From an uncultured Pelagibacteraceae bacterium (GTDB taxonomy: Bacteria; Pseudomonadota; Alphaproteobacteria; Pelagibacterales; Pelagibacteraceae): a stretch of DNA of 51,863 bases. Under the pieces are notes generated by a model, which was not told where the DNA came from, did not search any database, and saw only the letters and a program-made list of their open reading frames with translations. Positions 31,048 to 38,759 of this stretch are shown piece after piece. The first letter of the stretch is position 1, and each line of letters starts with the position of its first letter. A program made the translations under genes and the position numbers. Where the stretch lies: the NCBI GenBank assembly GCA_902636165.1, contig CACPQV010000002.1:1-51863 (forward strand), given 5' to 3'.

Positions 31048-31851
31048 ATGTTCGATGATTTTTTTATAAGAGCATTGGTGGCTGGAATTGGAGTTGCTTT
31101 CGTTACAGGGCCTCTTGGTTGTTTTGTAATTTGGAGAAGATTATCTTATTTTGGTGATACGTTAGCCCATTCGGCTTTATTGGGAGTAACATTAGCATTT
31201 ACAATGGAATTTAATATTGCGTTATCTGTGTTTATAATCTCATCTTTAATTGCTTTAACATTAATACAACTTCAAAAAAGAACTAATCTTCCGGGAGATG
31301 CTTTATTAGGGCTTTTAGCTCACTCATCTTTAGCCGTAGGACTTGTTGTTATTGGTTTCTTAACATTTATCAGATTTGACATTATGGGATTATTATTTGG
31401 AGATATATTAGCTGTTACAGTTGATGATCTATTAATAATATGGGTTGGAGGAGCAGTAATTCTGTTAATTTTGAAATTAATTTGGAAACCTTTATTCGCA
31501 TCCACAGTAAACTATGAGTTAGCTGAAGCAGAAGGTTTAAATCCTGATAGAGCAAAAGCAATATTCACAATATTGATGGCTGCAATTATTGCTATATCAA
31601 TTAAAATGGTTGGTTTGTTATTAATAACAGGAATGCTAATCATACCAGCTGCAATGGCTAGAAATATTTCGTCTAGTCCACAAAGAATGGTTATCTATTC
31701 AATCATTGGAGGTCTTCTGTCAGTAATTTTAGGATTATTTACATCCTTGGAATTTAATACCTCCTCAGGTCCATCAATTATAACGGCAGCATTATTTTTG
31801 TTCATACTTTCATTATTTAATATCAAACAATCAATTAAATTGAAAAACTAA
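31048..31851 (+). CDS. znuB: Zinc ABC transporter permease ZnuB
   Basis: ABC-3 family permease: GCFVIWRRLSYFGDTLAHSALLGV, AMARNISSSPQRMV. Confidence 0.96.
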   Translation: MFDDFFIRALVAGIGVAFVTGPLGCFVIWRRLSYFGDTLAHSALLGVTLAFTMEFNIALSVFIISSLIALTLIQLQKRTNLPGDALLGLLAHSSLAVGLVVIGFLTFIRFDIMGLLFGDILAVTVDDLLIIWVGGAVILLILKLIWKPLFASTVNYELAEAEGLNPDRAKAIFTILMAAIIAISIKMVGLLLITGMLIIPAAMARNISSSPQRMVIYSIIGGLLSVILGLFTSLEFNTSSGPSIITAALFLFILSLFNIKQSIKLKN

Positions 31852-31866
31852 TGAGGAATCAGTAAA

Positions 31867-32274
31867 ATGAATAAAATGCACAAAGAACATAATCTCACCA
31901 AAAATCAGAAAATTATTTTTGATTTAATTGATAAATCACCTCAGCCACTTAAGGCCTACTCAATACTCTATAATGTTCAAAAAAAAGGTATTAAAGCTCC
32001 TCTGCAAGTTTATCGAGCATTAGATAAGTTAGTTGAAATAGGTAAGATTCATAAAATTGAAAGTAGAAATGCCTTTATTGCATGTCATAATTCAAGTTGT
32101 CAGGTGGCTAAAGCTACTGCGTTTTCAATCTGTGAGATTTGTGAAAAAGTAACAGAAATAAGTAGCGCAGGTCTTTCCAAATACTTAGCTAACTTCAAAG
32201 ACAAAGATGGTATGAAATACAGTAAATATAATCTTGAGTTTTTTGGTTTATGCAAAAAATGCACACTTAAATAA
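31867..32274 (+). CDS. zur: Fur-family transcriptional regulator (Zur)
   Basis: Fur fold with two CxxC motifs (CEIC, CKKC); co-oriented immediately after znuB. Confidence 0.9.
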   Translation: MNKMHKEHNLTKNQKIIFDLIDKSPQPLKAYSILYNVQKKGIKAPLQVYRALDKLVEIGKIHKIESRNAFIACHNSSCQVAKATAFSICEICEKVTEISSAGLSKYLANFKDKDGMKYSKYNLEFFGLCKKCTLK

Positions 32275-32318
32275 AATCATATCATTAATGATGTTTTTTT
32301 AATAAAGTTAATTCATTA

Positions 32319-32657
32319 ATGATATTTTTTACCTTAAAGATTGTTCTTGCTGCAATTATAATTGCCTTTGCTAGTTGGCTTTCGGGTCAAAATCCAAAAC
32401 TTGCAGGTTTTATTATTGCTTTGCCTCTTGTATCACTCATAGCTATAGCTTTTTCCTACTATGAGCATAATGATATAGAAAAAACAGTTCTTTTTACTAA
32501 GAGCATACTAGTAGCGGTACCTGTGAGTTATTTATTTTTTTTACCCTTCTTTTTTGCGAAATCATTTAACATGAATTTCTTCCTAATTTATGGCACAGGC
32601 TTAGGATTTATAGTTGTTGGTTTTTTTATTCATAAATATATAACTAATTTTCTCTAA
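32319..32657 (+). CDS. Small multi-TM membrane protein (DUF3147-like)
   Basis: 112-aa hydrophobic protein (SWLSGQNPKLAGFIIALPLVSLIAIAFSYYE); family label from memory. Confidence 0.6.
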   Translation: MIFFTLKIVLAAIIIAFASWLSGQNPKLAGFIIALPLVSLIAIAFSYYEHNDIEKTVLFTKSILVAVPVSYLFFLPFFFAKSFNMNFFLIYGTGLGFIVVGFFIHKYITNFL

Positions 32658-32679
32658 TACTGTTACGCCTTAATAAATT

Positions 32680-32697
32680 TGTAACATTGATGTAATA
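32680..32697 (+). promoter_or_regulatory. Putative 11-bp-period direct repeat (TGTAACA-TTGA-TGTAATA) upstream of the arsC operon
   Basis: Two 7-mers spaced by 4 bp, geometry like a PhoB/Pho box; preceded by TGTTAC forming an inverted repeat with GTAACA. No experimental support. Confidence 0.3.
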
Positions 32698-32717
32698 ATT
32701 AATAAAAAGGAGAAAAT

Positions 32718-32939
32718 ATGTTTATAAAAAGATATCTAAAGTGGATCAGTACTTTTTTAGTTTTAGTAGGAATACTTCTTACAAACTTAAATATATATCC
32801 ATTAAATATTTATTTTCATGGATTGGGAGTTGTTGGATGGACTATAGCAGGATTTATTAGTAAAGATAAAGCGATACTTACTAACTTTGGATTACAAATT
32901 CCATTATTTGTTATTGGAATTTATAAGATTATTTTTTAA
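32718..32939 (+). CDS. Small membrane protein of unknown function
   Basis: 73-aa ORF with good Shine-Dalgarno (AAAAAGGAGAAAATATG), directly abutting arsC. Confidence 0.75.
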   Translation: MFIKRYLKWISTFLVLVGILLTNLNIYPLNIYFHGLGVVGWTIAGFISKDKAILTNFGLQIPLFVIGIYKIIF

Positions 32940-33371
32940 ATGAAGAATATTTTGTTTGTATGCACAGGTAATTCAGCAAGAAGTATTATTGCTGAAAGTA
33001 TAATAAATAACGAGTATGACGATAAGTATAAAGGTTTTAGTGCTGGGAGTAATCCAACAGGAAAAATTAATGAGGATGTGAAGAATTATTTGTTATCAAA
33101 ACATTATGATCTTTCAAATTATAGATCTAAAAATTTTAATGAGTTTATTAATGGTCAAATTAAAATGGATTATGTGATTACAGTTTGTAATAATGCCAAT
33201 AACGAAGTCTGTCCTATTTGGCCAAATAAAGATCAGATAATTCATTGGGATATAGAGGATCCTGTTAAATTACTTGATGAAACAAACGACTTAAATAAAA
33301 AAGATGAAATAATAGAAAAAGTTTACAATAATATTCATAAAAGAATAAAGGAACTGCTTTATGAAAAATAA
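32940..33371 (+). CDS. arsC: Arsenate reductase / low-molecular-weight phosphatase family (ArsC)
   Basis: NILFVCTGNSARSIIAESI P-loop; VITVCNNANNEVCPIWP; IHWDIEDPVK. Confidence 0.9.
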   Translation: MKNILFVCTGNSARSIIAESIINNEYDDKYKGFSAGSNPTGKINEDVKNYLLSKHYDLSNYRSKNFNEFINGQIKMDYVITVCNNANNEVCPIWPNKDQIIHWDIEDPVKLLDETNDLNKKDEIIEKVYNNIHKRIKELLYEK

Positions 33372-34011
33372 AAGCCGCTATTTTCTTGCTGAATTATTAG
33401 GCAGTTGTTTTTTAGTAATGATTATTGTTGGTTCAGGTTTAATGGCTGAAAACCTTACAAATGATAATGCTTTAAGATTAACAGCTAATACACTTGCAAC
33501 TGGAGCTGGTCTATTCGTTTTAATAACTGCTTTTGCAAATATTTCAGGTGCACATTTCAATCCTTTTGTAAGTTTAGCGATGTTTTTAAGAAAAAAAATC
33601 ACTGGAAAACTTCTGATTATATATATCCCTGCCCAAATACTTGGTTGTTTGCTTGGTGTTATGTTGGCTAATGTTTTTTTTGAACACAATATTCTTGAGT
33701 TATCAACAAAAAATAGGGATGGCTTTCATATTTTCTTGTCTGAAATAATTGCTACTTTTGGTTTAATTTTTATTATTTTTGCTACTCTAAAAGATGGCAA
33801 AATAACAATAGCTGCAAGTGTAGCAACATATATCATGGCTGGTTATTGGTTCACATCATCAACATCTTTTGCAAATCCAGCTGTTGCTATAGCTAGAACT
33901 TTTACTGATTCTTTTACAGGAATTAATTATTTGAATACGCCTACATATATTTTAGCTGAATTTTTGGGAGCTCTAATAGCTGTATATTTTATTAAGAAAT
34001 TAATTAAATAA
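33361..34011 (+). CDS. MIP/aquaporin family channel (AqpS-like)
   Basis: GAHFNPFVSLAMFLR (first box NPF) and SFANPAVAIARTFTDSFTGI (second NPA box); 11-bp overlap with arsC. Confidence 0.9.
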   Translation: MKNKSRYFLAELLGSCFLVMIIVGSGLMAENLTNDNALRLTANTLATGAGLFVLITAFANISGAHFNPFVSLAMFLRKKITGKLLIIYIPAQILGCLLGVMLANVFFEHNILELSTKNRDGFHIFLSEIIATFGLIFIIFATLKDGKITIAASVATYIMAGYWFTSSTSFANPAVAIARTFTDSFTGINYLNTPTYILAEFLGALIAVYFIKKLIK

Positions 34012-34201
34012 ATACAACTTTATTGAGAAAAAAAAATATTTAAAAGTAGACATCAATATTTAATAGTTTATTAGTTAACGAATCTCCCCCTGATTCTAAT
34101 ATTATTTTATTCTTTTATAGAATAATCTTTATTCTCACATTACATACATCTTAAGTCATGAATCGATAGGAACCGAAAACAATAATATAAAGGAGATAAA
34201 A

Positions 34202-35167
34202 ATGGATATGACTTTAATTTACACGGTTATAGGGTTTGCCCTTGCCGGTTATAGCGTAATCGCTAACGACTCAATTCAAACACTAGGTACATTTATAGCT
34301 TCAAAAAAGAAGTGGTTTAAATGGTATACTCTTGCAGGATCTGCATCTGCTGTTATGATTATTGCGTTAGCATGGGGATGGTATACGTATAATGGTGATA
34401 TTTCTTATGGAAGATTAACTAGAATACCTTATCAAGAAATTCAATGGTATCACGCAGTAGCGCCTGCAATACTGTTATTATTAACAAGAATTGGAATACC
34501 AGTTTCAACTACCTTTTTAGTTCTTTCAGCATTTGCCTCAACGGTTGTGCTTGAAAAAATGCTCATGAAAAGCGTCGTTGGTTATGGTTTAGCAGCAATG
34601 GTTGCTTATATTGCCTGGATAGCTGTCTCTAAATTCATCAATGAAAAATTTGATGAAGTAGATGAAAAATGGGTAGGCTTCTGGAGAAATAGTGTTTGGA
34701 TTTCCTCTGGTTGGTTATGGTGGGTGTGGCTGTCTCACGACGTGGCTAATATTGCTGTGTATCTACCTAGACAATTAGATTTAACATTGCTTTTAATAGT
34801 AATGGGTTACTTTACAGCACTGTTATTCTATATTTTCTACATTCAAGGTGGACCAATTCAAAAAGTTGTTCTTGAAAAAACAGGAACAAGGTACGCAAGA
34901 TCAGCGACAATTATTAATATAATTTATGCTGGTGTATTATTTTACTTTAAAGAACTAAACGATTTACCTATGTCTACTACATGGGTTTTTGTTGGTTTAT
35001 TATGTGGAAGAGAACTTGCTATAGCTACCATGAACAAAGAATATAAGTTAGGTTATGTCTTTCCATTAATTGGAAAAGATTTCTTAAAAATGGTATTCGG
35101 ATTAACTGTCTCAGTGGGTATAGTGCTTGCGATACATTACATAATAATACCGAATAGCTGGTTTTAA
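34202..35167 (+). CDS. Divergent PiT-like inorganic-ion transporter homologue (function unknown)
   Basis: Multi-TM protein with two internal PiT-like half-motifs: IANDSIQTLGTFIASK and GIPVSTTFLVLSAFAS (half 1); LSHDVANIAVYLPR and DLPMSTTWVFVGLLCGRELA (half 2). Strong Shine-Dalgarno AAAGGAGATAAAAATG. Confidence 0.75.
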   Translation: MDMTLIYTVIGFALAGYSVIANDSIQTLGTFIASKKKWFKWYTLAGSASAVMIIALAWGWYTYNGDISYGRLTRIPYQEIQWYHAVAPAILLLLTRIGIPVSTTFLVLSAFASTVVLEKMLMKSVVGYGLAAMVAYIAWIAVSKFINEKFDEVDEKWVGFWRNSVWISSGWLWWVWLSHDVANIAVYLPRQLDLTLLLIVMGYFTALLFYIFYIQGGPIQKVVLEKTGTRYARSATIINIIYAGVLFYFKELNDLPMSTTWVFVGLLCGRELAIATMNKEYKLGYVFPLIGKDFLKMVFGLTVSVGIVLAIHYIIIPNSWF

Positions 35168-35173
35168 ATCTAT

Positions 35174-35209
35174 TTATTTGGTCGTGTATAGTTATACACG
35201 GCCAAATAA
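35174..35209 (+). terminator. Rho-independent terminator downstream of the PiT-like gene
   Basis: Long stem (TATTTGGTCGTGTATA / TATACACGGCCAAATA, one G-U pair), 2-nt formal loop, followed by TTTTT. Confidence 0.88.
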
Positions 35210-35217
35210 TTTTTAAT

Positions 35218-35247
35218 TTGACTTTTATTGATATAAATAGGTATAAA
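35218..35247 (+). promoter_or_regulatory. Putative sodB promoter (TTGACT, 18-bp spacer, TATAAA)
   Basis: -35-like TTGACT at 35218-35223 and -10-like TATAAA at 35242-35247, immediately upstream of the ATG at 35255. Confidence 0.5.
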
Positions 35248-35254
35248 AAACTAT

Positions 35255-35848
35255 ATGGCTTTTGAATTACCAAAATTAGACTATGCTAATAGTGCTTTAT
35301 CTCCAATAATGTCTGAAGAAACGCTTGATTTACATCATGGAAAACACCATCAAACATATATAACAAATCTTAACAATTTTATAAAAGATACTGACATGGC
35401 TAATAAATCTTTAGAAGAAATAATTGTTGATAGCTCAAAGGATAAAACAAAAGCAGGAATTTTCAATAATGCTAGCCAACATTGGAACCATAATCTGTTT
35501 TGGAAATGCATGAAGCCTAGTGGCGGTGGAAAAATACCTCCAAAATTAGAAAAAAGAATTATTGATGATTTGGGAGGTGTTGAGCAATTTAAAAAAGATT
35601 TTATTCAAGCTGGAACAACACAATTTGGTTCAGGGTGGTGTTGGTTATCAGTTAGTAATGGCAAATTAGTTGTAACTAAAACTGCCAATGCAGCAAATCC
35701 CTTAATAGAAAATATGAAACCAATTTTAGGTTGTGATGTTTGGGAACACTCATATTACATTGATTACAAGAATAGAAGACCCGAGTACTTAAATAACTTT
35801 GTAGAAAAATTAATTAATTGGGAATACGTAGAATCTCTTTTAGATTAA
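35255..35848 (+). CDS. sodB: Superoxide dismutase (Fe/Mn family)
   Basis: FELPKLDYANSALSPIMSEETLDLHHGKHHQTYI, FGSGWCWL, DVWEHSYYIDYKNRRPEYL. Confidence 0.96.
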   Translation: MAFELPKLDYANSALSPIMSEETLDLHHGKHHQTYITNLNNFIKDTDMANKSLEEIIVDSSKDKTKAGIFNNASQHWNHNLFWKCMKPSGGGKIPPKLEKRIIDDLGGVEQFKKDFIQAGTTQFGSGWCWLSVSNGKLVVTKTANAANPLIENMKPILGCDVWEHSYYIDYKNRRPEYLNNFVEKLINWEYVESLLD

Positions 35849-37038
35849 TTTTTAACTCTACCATATACATCCTCAAATCTTACAATATCTGTCTCTTTAA
35901 GAATAGAACCTATCTGCGCTTCAATTATCTTTACTGGTTTTTTGTAAGGGTTAGCTATTCTATGAACAGCTCCTAAGGGTATAAAAATGGTTTCATTAGG
36001 TTTTTTAACAAAAGATTTTTTGTTTAAAGTAATCATTGGTTTACCTTGAGTAACTACCCAGTGTTCAGCTCTATGGTGATGTTTCTGGAGACTTAAAATA
36101 CCTTTAGGTTTAACGTATAACTCTTTTATTAAAAAATCTTTTCCATAAAATAAATTCACATATTTTCCCCATGGACGATAAAATACATTTTTCTTTTTAA
36201 AGTATTTTTGTTTGTTTCTGCCATACATTTTGCAAATTTCTTTCCAAGATCCAAGATCTGACCAAGGTATATCTAATTTGATAGCGTTAATATCTTTGGT
36301 TTTTTCTAATATCGCATAATCAAATGATTTTGCTGTAGCTTTGGTAAAAGATTGTTTGTCTAAATAATAAACATTATTCTTATATTTTCCTTTTGTTACA
36401 GCTTTGTTGCAATTTCTATAAATGTTTATTTGATATTTCTTAAAATTATTAATTATTGAGTCTTTTCTCAAATAAAACATTCCAGAATTCCAATAACCCT
36501 TTTTACTAATAATTTGCTTGGCTCTAGCTTCTTGTGGTTTCTCTACAAATCTAGTCACTTTATCTTTTCTTGTTAAAAAATAACCAAACTCACTAGAGGG
36601 CATTTTAGGTTTGATTCCAAAAATAAAAATATTATTTTGAGTAAGTTTCTTTTGATTTTTTTTAATAGCTTTATTGAACAAGCTTGCCTTCTCTATTAAA
36701 TGATCAGCTGCCAAAAATATTAACGGTTGCTCATTTGGAATATCCTTTATTAATGCGGCACTTAAAATAGCTGGTGCAGTATTCCTTTTAGATGGCTCTA
36801 AAACTATCTTAAATTTTCTTATTTTATATTTTTTTAAATGTTGTTTAACTTTTTTTAGATATTTTGTATTTGTACTTATAATTGGTGGATCAAATATTGG
36901 TGCTTTAACTCTCTCAAGAGTTTTGCCTAATAAGGTCCAATTACCAAAATCTATAAATTGTTTAGCCTGATGTTTTTTTGAGTTTGGCCAAAGTCGTGTT
37001 CCAGCACCACCACATAAGATAACCGGGCGTATTTTCAT
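35845..37038 (-). CDS. manC: Mannose-1-phosphate guanylyltransferase / type II phosphomannose isomerase-like
   Basis: PVILCGGAGTRLWPNSKKHQAKQF; C-terminal cupin (SLQKHHHRAEHWVVTQGKP). Confidence 0.88.
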   Translation of the reverse strand: MKIRPVILCGGAGTRLWPNSKKHQAKQFIDFGNWTLLGKTLERVKAPIFDPPIISTNTKYLKKVKQHLKKYKIRKFKIVLEPSKRNTAPAILSAALIKDIPNEQPLIFLAADHLIEKASLFNKAIKKNQKKLTQNNIFIFGIKPKMPSSEFGYFLTRKDKVTRFVEKPQEARAKQIISKKGYWNSGMFYLRKDSIINNFKKYQINIYRNCNKAVTKGKYKNNVYYLDKQSFTKATAKSFDYAILEKTKDINAIKLDIPWSDLGSWKEICKMYGRNKQKYFKKKNVFYRPWGKYVNLFYGKDFLIKELYVKPKGILSLQKHHHRAEHWVVTQGKPMITLNKKSFVKKPNETIFIPLGAVHRIANPYKKPVKIIEAQIGSILKETDIVRFEDVYGRVKN

Positions 37039-38759
37039 TAAATTTTAGAGTATTCCTTTACTTCTTTTTTCTTACCAGGATGGGTTGGTGCGCCTAAATA
37101 AGCAGGTCCAACTGTTTGTGCATATTTCCAAAGAGTTCCTGATCCAAAATCAGATTTTCTAGCCTTCCATTTTCTTTTTCTTGAAGCTAATTGTGCTTTA
37201 CTTAATCTTACGTTAATTGTTCCTTTTTTAGCATCAATATCTATAACATCGCCGTTACGTAAAAGAGCAATTGGTCCACCTAATGCTGCCTCTGGACCAA
37301 CATGACCAACACAAAAGCCACGAGTAGCACCTGAAAATCTTCCATCAGTAATTAAGGCTACCTTTTCTCCCTTTCCTTGACCATAAATAGCACCAGTTGT
37401 TGAGAGCATCTCTCTCATTCCTGGTCCACCTACTGGTCCTTCGTATCTAATGATGATCACATCACCATCTTTATATTTTCTAGTCTGGACTGCTTTCATT
37501 GCACTTTCTTCGTTATCAAAACATCTAGCTCTTCCAGTAAATTGTAATTTTTTTAGCCCTGCAATTTTAACAATCCCTCCTTCTGGAGCTAAATTACCTT
37601 TTAATCCAACAACTCCACCATCTGGTGATAACGGTCTATTATAAGCTCTTATAACTTTTTGCTTTGGATTAAATTTTATTCCCTTTAAATTTTCTTTCAT
37701 TGTTTTACCAGTCACTGTCATACAGTCACCGTGAATGTAACCTCCGTCATAAAGAGTTTTTAAAAGCATTGGTACTCCACCAGCTAACCACATGTCTTTT
37801 GCAACATATTTTCCACCAGGTTTTAAATCGGCAAGATAAGGAGTTTTCTTAAATATTTTTGCAACATCCATTAAATCAAATTTAATTCCAGCTTCATTAG
37901 CAATAGCTGGTAAATGTAATGCAGCATTTGTAGAACCACCTGTTGCAGCAACTATTGTTGCAGCATTCTCTAATGCTTTTCTTGTAACGATATCTCTTGG
38001 TTTAATTTTTTTAGCAAGTAATTCCATTACCATTCGACCACTTGCTTTTGCATATTTATCTCTTTCTTCATATGGAGCAGGTGTTCCTGCTGAATAAGGT
38101 AATGCTAAACCAATTGCTTCTGACACACACGCCATAGTGTTTGCAGTAAATTGCCCTCCACAAGCTCCAGCAGTTGGACATGCAATTAATTCTAATTTTC
38201 TTAATTCTTTTGCTGACATTTGACCTGATGAATGTTTTCCAACAGCTTCAAAAACATCTACCACAGTTACATCTTTTCCTTTATATTTTCCTGGAAGTAT
38301 TGATCCGCCATAAATAAAAACACTTGGCACATTTAATCTTACCATTGACATCATTAAACCTGGTAAAGACTTATCACAACCTGCGATACCTACTAATGCA
38401 TCGTAGCAATGTCCTCTTACAGTTAATTCAGCACTATCTGCGATTACTTCTCTTGAGATTAACGAAGATTTCATTCCCTCGTGTCCCATTGCAATACCAT
38501 CAGTGACCGTGATCGTGCAAAATTCTCTTGGAGTTCCACCTGATGCTCTTACACCCTTTTTAACTGACTGAGCTTGTCTCATTAAAGCAATGTTGCATGG
38601 AGCGGCTTCATTCCATGTTGATACAACTCCTATAAATGGTTTTGAGACATCTTTTTCAGTTTCTCCCATAGCGTAATAAAAAGATCTATGTGGAGCCCTA
38701 TCAGCACCTAGAGAGGTATGTCTACTTGGTAATTTTTTCTTGTTAAACTTCCGCATCAT
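37038..38759 (-). CDS. ilvD: Dihydroxy-acid dehydratase
   Basis: [65 protein letters not shown]. Confidence 0.96.
   Translation of the reverse strand: MMRKFNKKKLPSRHTSLGADRAPHRSFYYAMGETEKDVSKPFIGVVSTWNEAAPCNIALMRQAQSVKKGVRASGGTPREFCTITVTDGIAMGHEGMKSSLISREVIADSAELTVRGHCYDALVGIAGCDKSLPGLMMSMVRLNVPSVFIYGGSILPGKYKGKDVTVVDVFEAVGKHSSGQMSAKELRKLELIACPTAGACGGQFTANTMACVSEAIGLALPYSAGTPAPYEERDKYAKASGRMVMELLAKKIKPRDIVTRKALENAATIVAATGGSTNAALHLPAIANEAGIKFDLMDVAKIFKKTPYLADLKPGGKYVAKDMWLAGGVPMLLKTLYDGGYIHGDCMTVTGKTMKENLKGIKFNPKQKVIRAYNRPLSPDGGVVGLKGNLAPEGGIVKIAGLKKLQFTGRARCFDNEESAMKAVQTRKYKDGDVIIIRYEGPVGGPGMREMLSTTGAIYGQGKGEKVALITDGRFSGATRGFCVGHVGPEAALGGPIALLRNGDVIDIDAKKGTINVRLSKAQLASRKRKWKARKSDFGSGTLWKYAQTVGPAYLGAPTHPGKKKEVKEYSKI

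Noticed and set aside
31320-35273. ORFs 31320-31505, 33378-33689 and 35025-35273
   Set aside because: Antisense to znuB, the aquaporin gene and the PiT-like gene plus its terminator.
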